64,000 nt of DNA, taken from Tabrizicola_A aquatica. GTDB taxonomy: Bacteria; Pseudomonadota; Alphaproteobacteria; Rhodobacterales; Rhodobacteraceae. The position numbers and the translations under genes were made by a program. The notes below the pieces were generated by a model. That model ran no database searches, was not told the DNA's origin, and saw only the letters and a program-made list of their open reading frames with translations. The DNA is taken from the NCBI GenBank assembly GCA_965194375.1, contig CBDAEL010000004.1, one strand, 5' to 3'. This document shows positions 15,939 to 23,903 of this stretch, piece by piece. Within the stretch, counting starts at the first letter, position 1. Each line of letters opens with the position of its first letter.

Positions 15939-17181
15939 CGGGACCATGATCGAAGAACGCTTCTCGGGGTCGTTCACCCAGCAAGAGCCGATCCCCGAAG
16001 CCGGGATCGAGGCGGCGATGGCCGTGCTGCGCCATGGTCGTTTGCACCGTTACAACACCGCGCCGGGAGAGATTGCTGAGACCGCGCTTTTGGAAGAGGA
16101 ATTCGCCGCGCTGATGGGGGCGAAGTATTGCCTTGCCGTGGCCTCGGGCGGCTATGCTATGGGCTGCGCGCTGCGGGCGATGGGGTTGCAACCTGGCGAA
16201 CCGGTTCTAACCAATGCCTTCACGCTCGCCCCAGTTCCCGGCGCAATTTCTGCTGCGGGTGGCAGTCCGGTGTTCATTGAGGTGACCCATGATCTGACGC
16301 TGGACTTCGCCGATCTTGAGGCGAAGGCCAAGGCCACCGGCGCGCGGCTTTTGATGCTGAGCCATATGCGCGGCCATCTGTGCGACATGGAGGCGCTGGT
16401 GGCGCTGTGCGACCGGTTGGGCGTGCAGATCATCGAAGATTGCGCCCATACCATGGGGGCGGCTTGGAAGGGTGTCCCTTCGGGGCGGCAGGGCGCTGTG
16501 GGCTGCTATTCGATGCAGACCTACAAGCATATGAATTCCGGTGAGGGCGGCTTTTTGATCTCGGACGATGCCGAGATCATGGCCCGCGCCATCTTGCTGT
16601 CGGGCAGCTATATGCTCTACGCCAAGCACCGCGCCGCCCCCCCGGAAGAGGTGTTTCATCGGGTTCGGATGGAGATGCCCAATGTCTCGGGCCGGATGGA
16701 CAATCTGCGCGCTGCCATCTTGCGCCCGCAACTCCCCATGCTGGCCGAGCGCGTGGCGCGGTGGGCGGTTCTTTATCAAACGCTTGAGGCGGGGTTGCAG
16801 GGGATTTCCGGGCTTCGGCTTGTGACGCGGCCCCCGGAAGAAACCTATGTCGGATCGTCGTTCCAATTTCTTTTGCCCGATTGGTCGGATGCGCGGATTG
16901 GTCTGTTCCTAACCCGCTGCATCGCGCGCGGGGTGGAACTCAAATGGTTCGGGGCCGATGAGCCGGTGGCCTTTACCAGCCGCTATGACCACTGGCGCTA
17001 TGCCACGCCGCAAACCCTGCCGCGGACCGACCGCATCTTGAAATCGCTGATCGATATGCGCTTGCCGCTCACCTTTTCGCCCGAAGATTCGGCGCTGATT
17101 GCGCGGATTGTGCGGGCCGAAGCGCTGGGTGTGGGTCAGGGGCCAGAGCCTGACGCTGTCGAGCTGCCGCGCGTACAGTAG
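15931..17181 (+). CDS. DegT/DnrJ/EryC1/StrS-family PLP aminotransferase
   Basis: A 416-residue type-I-fold PLP enzyme of the sugar-aminotransferase family. The expected internal aldimine lysine is Lys199 in MQTYKHMNSGEGG, and Asp170 in VQIIEDCAHTMGA should hold the pyridine nitrogen. Family members mostly aminate keto-sugars for surface polysaccharides or antibiotics, but no glycosyltransferases or other sugar-nucleotide genes are nearby, so the substrate is unknown. It overlaps the MFS gene by eight bases. ATG codons at 15931 and 15946 are both possible starts. Confidence 0.82.
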   Translation: MDDGTMIEERFSGSFTQQEPIPEAGIEAAMAVLRHGRLHRYNTAPGEIAETALLEEEFAALMGAKYCLAVASGGYAMGCALRAMGLQPGEPVLTNAFTLAPVPGAISAAGGSPVFIEVTHDLTLDFADLEAKAKATGARLLMLSHMRGHLCDMEALVALCDRLGVQIIEDCAHTMGAAWKGVPSGRQGAVGCYSMQTYKHMNSGEGGFLISDDAEIMARAILLSGSYMLYAKHRAAPPEEVFHRVRMEMPNVSGRMDNLRAAILRPQLPMLAERVARWAVLYQTLEAGLQGISGLRLVTRPPEETYVGSSFQFLLPDWSDARIGLFLTRCIARGVELKWFGADEPVAFTSRYDHWRYATPQTLPRTDRILKSLIDMRLPLTFSPEDSALIARIVRAEALGVGQGPEPDAVELPRVQ

Positions 17182-17263
17182 TGCGGGCCGTCAATTCGGC
17201 ATACGATCGCATACAATTCGAGAAATCCGATGCTTCGCTGTGTCGAAATCCGCTGGGGATGCG

Positions 17264-17292
17264 TTGACCCCGGGCAGGGGCCGGGGTAAACG
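17264..17292 (+). promoter_or_regulatory. Candidate sigma-70-type promoter of the nuo operon
   Basis: TTGACC (17264-17269) is followed after 17 bases by TAAACG (17287-17292), 64 bases before the nuoA start. The -35 is good and the -10 weak. The rest of 17182-17355 holds a direct repeat GCATACGATC/GCATACAATT at 17200-17219 but no gene. Confidence 0.35.
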
Positions 17293-17355
17293 ATGCCCAG
17301 AGTTTTTGCGGCCCCTGCGCCGTGGCGCGCCCAATGCCAGCCAAAGGAGACACTC

Positions 17356-17724
17356 GTGGACAATCCGATGTTGCGAGAATACCTGCCGATCCTCATCTTG
17401 CTTGCAATTGCTGTTGGGCTTGGCCTTGTGCTGATCCTTGCGGCTGCGGTGATCGCGGTGCGCAACCCGGACCCCGAGAAGGTCTCGGCCTATGAATGCG
17501 GTTTCAACGCCTTTGACGATGCCCGGATGAAGTTCGACGTGCGCTTCTACCTTGTGTCGATTCTCTTCATCATATTTGACCTTGAAGTTGCCTTCCTTTT
17601 CCCATGGGCGGTGGCCTTTGGTGAGATTTCGATGGTCGGGTTCTGGTCGATGATGGTGTTTTTGGCCGTGCTGACTGTGGGCTTTGCGTATGAATGGAAG
17701 AAGGGGGCTTTGGAATGGGCGTGA
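17356..17724 (+). CDS. nuoA: NADH-quinone oxidoreductase subunit A
   Basis: A 122-residue membrane subunit of complex I (Nqo7/ND3) with three transmembrane helices. The conserved loop SAYECGFNAFDDARMKFDVRFYLVSI, broken here only for description, contains the quinone-site cysteine. The GTG at 17356 is chosen because AGGAG lies six bases upstream and the protein then matches the usual family length. An in-frame ATG lies four codons later. It is first in the 14-subunit operon and overlaps nuoB. Confidence 0.94.
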   Translation: MDNPMLREYLPILILLAIAVGLGLVLILAAAVIAVRNPDPEKVSAYECGFNAFDDARMKFDVRFYLVSILFIIFDLEVAFLFPWAVAFGEISMVGFWSMMVFLAVLTVGFAYEWKKGALEWA

Positions 17725-18248
17725 TGACCGGAGCCAATACGGCTGGCGGCGACCGTGAGGTGGCCACCCAAGCCCTGAATCGTGAGCTGCAGGACAAGGG
17801 GTTCTTGCTGACCACGACCGAAGACATCATCAACTGGGCGCGCAATGGCTCGCTTCACTGGATGACCTTTGGTCTGGCCTGCTGCGCGGTTGAGATGATG
17901 CACACTTCGATGCCGCGCTATGACCTTGAGCGGTTCGGCACGGCCCCCCGCGCCTCACCGCGCCAGTCGGACCTGATGATCGTGGCCGGCACGCTGACCA
18001 ACAAGATGGCCCCGGCGCTGCGCAAGGTCTACGACCAGATGCCAGAGCCGCGCTACGTGATCTCGATGGGCTCCTGCGCGAACGGCGGCGGCTATTATCA
18101 TTACAGCTATTCGGTGGTGCGCGGCTGTGATCGGATCGTTCCGGTCGATATCTACGTTCCCGGCTGCCCGCCCACGGCCGAGGCGCTGCTTTATGGCATC
18201 TTGCAGTTGCAGCGGAAGATCCGCCGCACTGGCACCCTTGTGCGCTGA
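17715..18248 (+). CDS. nuoB: NADH-quinone oxidoreductase subunit B
   Basis: A 177-residue peripheral subunit that carries the N2 4Fe-4S cluster, the last iron-sulphur centre before quinone. The ligands are visible as Cys56-Cys57, Cys121 (GSCANG) and Cys151 (PGCPPT). The ATG at 17715 has AAGGGGG seven bases upstream and overlaps the end of nuoA by ten bases. An ATG at 17724, overlapping the nuoA stop, is the alternative. Confidence 0.95.
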   Translation: MGVMTGANTAGGDREVATQALNRELQDKGFLLTTTEDIINWARNGSLHWMTFGLACCAVEMMHTSMPRYDLERFGTAPRASPRQSDLMIVAGTLTNKMAPALRKVYDQMPEPRYVISMGSCANGGGYYHYSYSVVRGCDRIVPVDIYVPGCPPTAEALLYGILQLQRKIRRTGTLVR

Positions 18249-18257
18249 GAGGTTCAA

Positions 18258-18860
18258 ATGTCTGAAGCCCTGCAAGAACTTGGCGCCTATCTCGAGCTGA
18301 AGCGGCAAGATGCCGTCATCGCCACCGAAGTGGCCTTTGGTGAGTTGAACGTGACCGTTCAGCTTGCGCATCTGGAAAGCTTTGTGGAATTCCTGCGCGA
18401 TGACGCGGCCTGCCGGTTCACCTCGCTGGTGGATATCACCGCCGTCGACCACCCCGAGCGCGACCCGCGCTTTGACGTGGTTTATATGTTCCTCTCGATG
18501 TACCAAAACCACCGCATCCGCGTGAAGGTATTGGTCGGCGAGGAGGAGATGGTGCCCTCGATCGTTGAGATTCACCCCAGCGCGAATTGGGTGGAGCGTG
18601 AGGTGTTCGACATGTTCGGCATCCTCTTCTCGGGCCACCCTGACCTGCGCCGGATCCTGACAGACTATGGCTTCCGCGGCCATCCCTTGCGCAAGGACTT
18701 CCCGACCACGGGGTACACCGAGGTTCGCTATGACGAGGCGCAAAAGCGCGTGGTCTATGAGCCGGTCAGTTTGGTGCAGGAATACCGGCAGTTTGATTTC
18801 ATGTCTCCGTGGGAGGGTGCGCAATACATCCTGCCGGGCGACGAAAAGAAGGCGGTGTAA
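18258..18860 (+). CDS. nuoC: NADH-quinone oxidoreductase subunit C
   Basis: A 200-residue subunit of the complex I connecting module (30-kDa, Nqo5). The family signature EREVFDMFGILFSGHPDLRRILTDYGF (residues about 115-140) and GHPLRKDFP are clear. It is a separate gene here, not fused to nuoD as in E. coli. AGAGG lies five bases before the ATG. It sits 9 bases after nuoB and 3 before nuoD. Confidence 0.95.
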   Translation: MSEALQELGAYLELKRQDAVIATEVAFGELNVTVQLAHLESFVEFLRDDAACRFTSLVDITAVDHPERDPRFDVVYMFLSMYQNHRIRVKVLVGEEEMVPSIVEIHPSANWVEREVFDMFGILFSGHPDLRRILTDYGFRGHPLRKDFPTTGYTEVRYDEAQKRVVYEPVSLVQEYRQFDFMSPWEGAQYILPGDEKKAV

Positions 18861-18863
18861 GTC

Positions 18864-20105
18864 ATGGACGGCGACATCATCCGTAACACCTATGACGACG
18901 GCAGCCGTGACGCCCAAACGGGCGAGCATCGCATTCGCAACTTTAATATCAACTTTGGCCCGCAACACCCTGCCGCGCATGGTGTTTTGCGTCTTGTGCT
19001 AGAGCTTGACGGCGAGATTGTCGAACGCTGCGACCCCCATATCGGCCTGCTCCATCGCGGCACTGAAAAGCTGATGGAAAGCCGGACTTACCTGCAAAAC
19101 CTGCCCTATTTCGACCGGCTGGATTATGTGGCGCCGATGAACCAGGAACATGCCTGGTGCCTGGCGATTGAAAAGCTGACCAACACGCCGGTGCCGCGCC
19201 GGGCATCGCTGATCCGCATCCTCTATTCGGAAATCGGCCGGATTCTGAACCACCTTCTGAACGTCACCACGCAAGCTATGGACGTTGGCGCGCTGACCCC
19301 GCCGCTTTGGGGCTTTGAAGAGCGCGAAAAGCTGATGGTGTTCTACGAACGTGCCTGCGGCGCGCGTCTGCACGCCGCCTATTTCCGCCCCGGTGGTGTG
19401 CACCAAGATCTGCCGCCCGCGCTGATCGACGATATCGAACAGTGGGCGAAGGAATTCCCGCGTGTCTTGGGCGACTTGCATGGGCTCTTGACCGAAAACC
19501 GCATCTTCAAGCAGCGCAATGCCGACATCGGCATCGTCACGGAAAAGGATATCTCGGACTGGGGTTATTCGGGCGTGATGGTGCGCGGTTCCGGCTTTGC
19601 TTGGGACCTGCGCCGCAGCCAGCCTTATGAGCTTTATTCCGAGTTCGATTTCCAGATCCCGGTTGGCAAGAACGGCGATTGCTATGACCGCTATCTGTGC
19701 CGCATGGCCGAGATGGAAGAGAGCCTGAAGATCATCCATCAGGCGATTGCCAAACTGCGCGCGCCCGACGGCCAAGGCGACGTGATGTCGCGCGGCAAGA
19801 TCAGCCCGCCCAAGCGCGGCGAGATGAAACGGTCGATGGAAGCGTTGATCCATCATTTCAAGCTTTACACCGAAGGCTTCCACGTTCCCGCCGGTGAGGT
19901 TTACGCCGCCGTTGAGGCCCCGAAGGGTGAGTTCGGCGTCTATTTGGTCGCCGACGGCACCAACAAACCCTACCGCGTCAAGATCCGCGCGCCGGGGTAC
20001 ATGCACCTGCAATCCATGGATTACATCTGCAAAGGCCACCAGCTTGCAGACGTCTCCGCGATCATCGGCACGATGGACATCGTGTTCGGGGAGGTTGACC
20101 GCTAA
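18864..20105 (+). CDS. nuoD: NADH-quinone oxidoreductase subunit D
   Basis: A 413-residue 49-kDa (Nqo4) subunit that forms much of the quinone-reaction cavity with NuoB and is related to the large subunit of NiFe hydrogenases. NFGPQHPAAHGVLR near residue 31 and HIGLLHRGTEKLME near residue 57 are the classic motifs, including the quinone-site histidine. The length matches alphaproteobacterial relatives. Its stop overlaps the nuoE start (TAATG). Confidence 0.96.
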   Translation: MDGDIIRNTYDDGSRDAQTGEHRIRNFNINFGPQHPAAHGVLRLVLELDGEIVERCDPHIGLLHRGTEKLMESRTYLQNLPYFDRLDYVAPMNQEHAWCLAIEKLTNTPVPRRASLIRILYSEIGRILNHLLNVTTQAMDVGALTPPLWGFEEREKLMVFYERACGARLHAAYFRPGGVHQDLPPALIDDIEQWAKEFPRVLGDLHGLLTENRIFKQRNADIGIVTEKDISDWGYSGVMVRGSGFAWDLRRSQPYELYSEFDFQIPVGKNGDCYDRYLCRMAEMEESLKIIHQAIAKLRAPDGQGDVMSRGKISPPKRGEMKRSMEALIHHFKLYTEGFHVPAGEVYAAVEAPKGEFGVYLVADGTNKPYRVKIRAPGYMHLQSMDYICKGHQLADVSAIIGTMDIVFGEVDR

Positions 20106-21220
20106 TGCTGCGCCGTCTGCACAAAGACCAGCCTGCGTCCTTTGAATTCACCCCGGCGAACCTTGCTTGGGCCAAGGGGCAGATTTCCAAATACCCCGAG
20201 GGCCGTCAGGCTTCGGCGATCATCCCGCTTTTGTGGCGCGCGCAGGAACAGCACGGCTGGCTGACCCGTCCAGCGATTGAATATGTCGCGGATGTGCTCG
20301 GGATGGCCTATATCCGGGCATTGGAAGTGGCGACCTTCTACTTCATGTTCCAACTGCAACCCGTTGGGTCTGTGGCACATATCCAGATTTGCGGCACCAC
20401 GTCCTGCATGATCTGCGGGGCCGAAGAACTGATTGCGGTCTGTCAGGACCTGGTTGCCAAAGCGCCGCATACCCTGTCGGCGGATGGCAAGTTTTCGTGG
20501 GAAGAGGTCGAATGCATGGGCGCTTGCGCCAATGCGCCGATGGCCCAGATCGGCAAGGACTATTACGAGGACCTGACGGCGGATAAACTGCGCGCCTTGA
20601 TCGGGCGGTTCTCCAATGGTGAGGTTCCGGTTCCGGGTCCGCAGAATGGCCGTTACGCGGCTGAGCCTTTGTCTGGGCTGACCACGCTGAAAGACTTTGA
20701 ATCGGGTCGGATGCAGTACAACGCCTCGGCGCAGTTTGCCGTGGACATTCGCGACACCGTCAAGCGCATCGATGGCACTGAAGTGCCTTTGACGACGCCG
20801 TGGCTGGGTAAGGCCGCGAAGGCGGCAAAGACCGAGGCCCCGAAAGCGGCGGCCCCGAAGGCGGCAGACGCGCCTGCCAAAACGCCTGTTGCGGCGAAGG
20901 TGGCCAAGCCTGCCAAGGCTGATGCGGCAGTCGGGGGCAAGCAGCCGAAGGGTTTGAAGGCCGCGAAAAAGGGTAAGGCCGATGATCTGCAGATCATCGA
21001 AGGCATTGGTCCGGCCTTGGAAAAGCTCTTGCACGAGCTTGGCATCTTCCACTTTGAGCAGATCGCCCAATGGGGCGAGGCCGAGATTGCTTGGATCGAT
21101 GCCAATCTCAAGGGTTTCAGGGGCCGTGCGACGCGCGACAAGTGGGTCGCGCAGGCCAAGCTCATTGGTGAGGTGGGGACGGAAGAATTCCTCATCCGCG
21201 CCAAGACCAACAATTACTGA
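20105..21220 (+). CDS. nuoE: NADH-quinone oxidoreductase subunit E with C-terminal helix-hairpin-helix extension
   Basis: A 371-residue protein, about twice the usual 24-kDa subunit. Residues 1-235 are a normal NuoE, with 2Fe-2S ligands Cys96, Cys101, Cys137 and Cys141. From about residue 236 a Lys/Ala/Pro-rich linker of some 55 residues leads to a compact domain at 293-355. Its DLQIIEGIGPALEKLLHELG and GRATRDKWVAQAKLI segments look like the helix-hairpin-helix fold of DUF4332-type proteins. Similar extensions occur in other Rhodobacter-group NuoE proteins. The function of the extra domain is unknown. The core belongs to the NADH-oxidising arm. Confidence 0.93.
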   Translation: MLRRLHKDQPASFEFTPANLAWAKGQISKYPEGRQASAIIPLLWRAQEQHGWLTRPAIEYVADVLGMAYIRALEVATFYFMFQLQPVGSVAHIQICGTTSCMICGAEELIAVCQDLVAKAPHTLSADGKFSWEEVECMGACANAPMAQIGKDYYEDLTADKLRALIGRFSNGEVPVPGPQNGRYAAEPLSGLTTLKDFESGRMQYNASAQFAVDIRDTVKRIDGTEVPLTTPWLGKAAKAAKTEAPKAAAPKAADAPAKTPVAAKVAKPAKADAAVGGKQPKGLKAAKKGKADDLQIIEGIGPALEKLLHELGIFHFEQIAQWGEAEIAWIDANLKGFRGRATRDKWVAQAKLIGEVGTEEFLIRAKTNNY

Positions 21221-21232
21221 CGGGGGTAGGCG

Positions 21233-21478
21233 ATGGACGATCATCATCACGAACATGCGCCCGTCGATGGCCCTTGGGCCGGGGGCTGGCTCGTCGCCGC
21301 TGTTGCTGGGTTGCTCGCCGCCTTTGTGGCCCGCGCGATTGGCGATGTGTCGCTGACCCCGGCCTTTGTCGTCGGTCTGGTGACCTTTGGTGTTTTCGGC
21401 GTTCTGCTCGGGCAGGGCGGGGTTGAACGGGTGGATGGCGGGGATCATGGCGCGGGCCATGGTCATGGCCACCACTGA
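21233..21478 (+). CDS. Small His-rich membrane protein in the nuo operon
   Basis: An 81-residue protein with a His-rich N-terminus (MDDHHHEHAP), two hydrophobic segments at about residues 18-36 and 42-60, and a His/Gly-rich tail (GDHGAGHGHGHH). It lies 12 bases after nuoE and 9 before the next small gene, so it is part of the complex I transcript. The two His clusters could bind metal on the same side of the membrane. No characterised family is recognised. The start follows GGGGGTAGGCG. A role in assembly or metal supply for complex I is only inference. Confidence 0.7.
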   Translation: MDDHHHEHAPVDGPWAGGWLVAAVAGLLAAFVARAIGDVSLTPAFVVGLVTFGVFGVLLGQGGVERVDGGDHGAGHGHGHH

Positions 21479-21487
21479 GGTGATGGG

Positions 21488-21709
21488 GTGAAAGCGCCCA
21501 AGCCCAAGGATGATGGAACGGCCAAACAAGCGCGGCGTGTCGCGGTTGTGATGGCGGGGACCATGATCTTGTGGATGGGGGCGCAGGTTGTGGGTCGAGA
21601 CATGGGGTGGCCAGCCGAGCTGACGCTTCTGCTCGATCTGGCGGCGCTGGCTGGATTTATCTGGTGCTTGGCCGTGACATATCAGATCTGGCGCAAGCGC
21701 CGGGGTTAG
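21488..21709 (+). CDS. Small membrane protein, DUF5337-like, in the nuo operon
   Basis: A 73-residue protein with a charged N-terminus, two hydrophobic segments (about residues 17-33 and 45-65) and a basic tail WRKRRG. It resembles the DUF5337 proteins found between nuoE and nuoF in Rhodobacter relatives. The start is GTG at 21488, with GAGGTGATGG upstream; the only nearby ATG is followed at once by a stop. The function is unknown; gene position suggests a complex I accessory or assembly role. Confidence 0.72.
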   Translation: MKAPKPKDDGTAKQARRVAVVMAGTMILWMGAQVVGRDMGWPAELTLLLDLAALAGFIWCLAVTYQIWRKRRG

Positions 21710-21722
21710 GAAGAGGGGCATC

Positions 21723-23018
21723 ATGCTCAAGGATCAGGACCGCATCTTTACCAACCTTTACGGGATGCATGACCGCACGCTGGCCGGGGCCAAAAAGCGC
21801 GGGCATTGGAACGGCACGGGCGATCTCATCAAGCTGGGCCGCGACAAGATCGTTGAGATCGTCAAGGCATCGGGCCTGCGCGGTCGTGGCGGGGCGGGCT
21901 TTCCGACCGGTCTGAAATGGTCGTTCATGCCCAAGCAATCGGATGGGCGGCCGTCTTATCTCGTGATCAACGCCGACGAATCCGAACCGGGCACCTGCAA
22001 AGACCGCGAGATCATGCGCCATGATCCCCACACGCTGATCGAAGGCGCGCTGATCGCGTCTTTCGCGATGGGGGCCAATGCCTGCTACATCTACATTCGC
22101 GGTGAATACATCCGTGAGCGTGAGGCGCTGCAAGCCGCGATTGACGAATGTTATGATGCGGGCCTTTTGGGCAAGAACGCCGCCAAATCCGGCTGGGATT
22201 TTGACTGCTATCTGCACCACGGGGCGGGGGCCTATATCTGCGGTGAAGAGACCGCGCTGCTGGAAAGCCTTGAAGGCAAGAAGGGCATGCCCCGGATGAA
22301 GCCGCCGTTCCCGGCGGGTTCGGGTCTGTACGGATGTCCGACGACGGTGAACAATGTCGAATCGATCGCCGTTGTGCCAACGATCCTGCGGCGCGGGGCG
22401 GATTGGTTTTCCTCCTTTGGTCGCCCCAACAATGCGGGCACCAAGCTGTTCGGTATCTCGGGCCATGTGAACAACCCTTGTGTGGTTGAAGAAGCGATGT
22501 CGATCCCGCTGAAAGAGCTATTGGAGCGTCACTGTGGTGGCGTTCGCGGCGGCTGGAAGAATATCAAGGCGGTGATCCCCGGCGGGTCTTCCGTGCCGAT
22601 GCTGAACGCAGCGCAGTGCGAAGATGCGATCATGGATTTCGACTGGCTGCGCGAGCAGCGGTCCGGTCTGGGGACTGCTGCTGTGATCGTGATGGATCAA
22701 TCAACTGATGTGATCAAAGCCATCTGGCGTCTGTCCAAGTTCTACAAGCATGAAAGCTGTGGCCAGTGCACCCCTTGCCGCGAAGGCACGGGTTGGATGA
22801 TGCGCGTGATGGATCGTCTGGTCAAAGGCGAGGCCGAGGTGGAAGAGATCGACATGTTGATCTCGGTTACCAAGCAGGTCGAAGGCCACACCATCTGCGC
22901 GCTTGGTGATGCGGCGGCTTGGCCTATTCAGGGCTTGGTGCGCCATTTCCGCGAAGAGATTGAAGACCGGATCAAAGCAAAGAAAACCGGTCGCATGGGC
23001 GCGATGGCGGCCGAGTAA
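21723..23018 (+). CDS. nuoF: NADH-quinone oxidoreductase subunit F
   Basis: A 431-residue 51-kDa subunit that binds NADH and FMN and carries a 4Fe-4S cluster. RGRGGAGFPTGLKW (near residue 55) and the glycine-rich GAGAYICGEETALLES (near 170) make the FMN/NADH site. CGQCTPCREGTGWM near residue 345 provides cluster cysteines. It is the electron entry point of complex I. AGGAAGAGG precedes the ATG at 21723. Confidence 0.96.
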   Translation: MLKDQDRIFTNLYGMHDRTLAGAKKRGHWNGTGDLIKLGRDKIVEIVKASGLRGRGGAGFPTGLKWSFMPKQSDGRPSYLVINADESEPGTCKDREIMRHDPHTLIEGALIASFAMGANACYIYIRGEYIREREALQAAIDECYDAGLLGKNAAKSGWDFDCYLHHGAGAYICGEETALLESLEGKKGMPRMKPPFPAGSGLYGCPTTVNNVESIAVVPTILRRGADWFSSFGRPNNAGTKLFGISGHVNNPCVVEEAMSIPLKELLERHCGGVRGGWKNIKAVIPGGSSVPMLNAAQCEDAIMDFDWLREQRSGLGTAAVIVMDQSTDVIKAIWRLSKFYKHESCGQCTPCREGTGWMMRVMDRLVKGEAEVEEIDMLISVTKQVEGHTICALGDAAAWPIQGLVRHFREEIEDRIKAKKTGRMGAMAAE

Positions 23019-23336
23019 GTGAAGGGGATTGCGATGATGTCGCTGGGTCTGTTGACCGCTTGCGCTGCACCGGGGCCCGCCCCGATGCCGCTGGCTGCCA
23101 GCGGACCTGTGGCCATTTCGCAAGACGGTGTTGGATATCTCGTGGACCTGCAACCCACCCTGTCTGGTGCGCAAATCACGGTCGCGGCCGATCAGGGTGC
23201 GATGGCGATGGATCAAGGTCTGATCGCCAAGCGCGTGGCCGGTGCCTTGTGCGAAAGCCGGGGTTCAAAGCTGGATGGTCGGGCCCTTGGGCGGTTTGTC
23301 GCCGGGTCTTGGGTGTTTGATGGGGGCTGCCTATGA
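23019..23336 (+). CDS. Short putative lipoprotein in the nuo operon
   Basis: A 105-residue protein that I do not recognise. With the GTG at 23019 as start, directly after the nuoF stop, the N-terminus is Met-Lys-Gly followed by hydrophobic residues and the lipobox LTAC, so Cys15 could be lipidated. An ATG at 23034 has the better ribosome site (AAGGGG) but would leave a signal without a positive charge. The rest has a few beta-like segments and two further cysteines (ALCESRG, FDGGCL). It overlaps the next short reading frame and is probably in the periplasm. Confidence 0.6.
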   Translation: MKGIAMMSLGLLTACAAPGPAPMPLAASGPVAISQDGVGYLVDLQPTLSGAQITVAADQGAMAMDQGLIAKRVAGALCESRGSKLDGRALGRFVAGSWVFDGGCL

Positions 23337-23413
23337 GCCGCATCGCATCCTGTCATGGCATAGCAAAGCGATTGAGCCCATGTCATGGGACCGTACCCGC
23401 TTTGGAGGCGACC

Positions 23414-23830
23414 ATGACACGTTCCATTCTTGGCATTGCGCTTTGTGCGCTGAGCATCCCAGCCTTGGCAGCTCCTGCCTTGGCGCTGGAACCGATCAAC
23501 ACGGAAAAGCACATCAATGAGACCTTGTTGCAGGGCTTCATCGCAGACAGCATCGACGACAATTGCGACAGCATCTCGGCGCGGAAACTGCGGGCTTTGT
23601 CCGAACTGAACTCGCTACGGAACTATGCGCTGGAAAAGGGCTATAGCAGCCAAGAGGTGAAGGCGTTTGTCACCTCCAAAGCCGAAAAAGCCCGTGCGAG
23701 GGCTTTGGCGTCGGATTGGCTGCGCAGACACGGCGCGGTGGTTGGCGCACAGGCGGGCTATTGCAAGATCGGTCAGGAAGAGATCGCCAAGGACAGTCTG
23801 ATCGGACAGCTTTTGCGGTTTGACGGATGA
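23414..23830 (+). CDS. Exported DUF5333-like protein in the nuo operon
   Basis: A 138-residue protein with an N-terminal Sec signal (MTRSILGIALCALSIPALAAPALA) and a mainly helical mature part with two cysteines (DDNCDSIS, AGYCKIG). It resembles the DUF5333 family of Rhodobacter-group nuo operons. The ATG at 23414 is preceded by GGAGG with ideal spacing; an upstream extension to 23333 lacks such a site. It should act in the periplasm, near the outer face of the complex I membrane arm. No function is known. Confidence 0.72.
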   Translation: MTRSILGIALCALSIPALAAPALALEPINTEKHINETLLQGFIADSIDDNCDSISARKLRALSELNSLRNYALEKGYSSQEVKAFVTSKAEKARARALASDWLRRHGAVVGAQAGYCKIGQEEIAKDSLIGQLLRFDG

Positions 23831-23903
23831 CCAGACGGAATGACGGAATGGCCGCCCCAAGCACACGGTTTGAGGCGGGATCAGGTGAAGGACGGGTAGG
23901 CAG

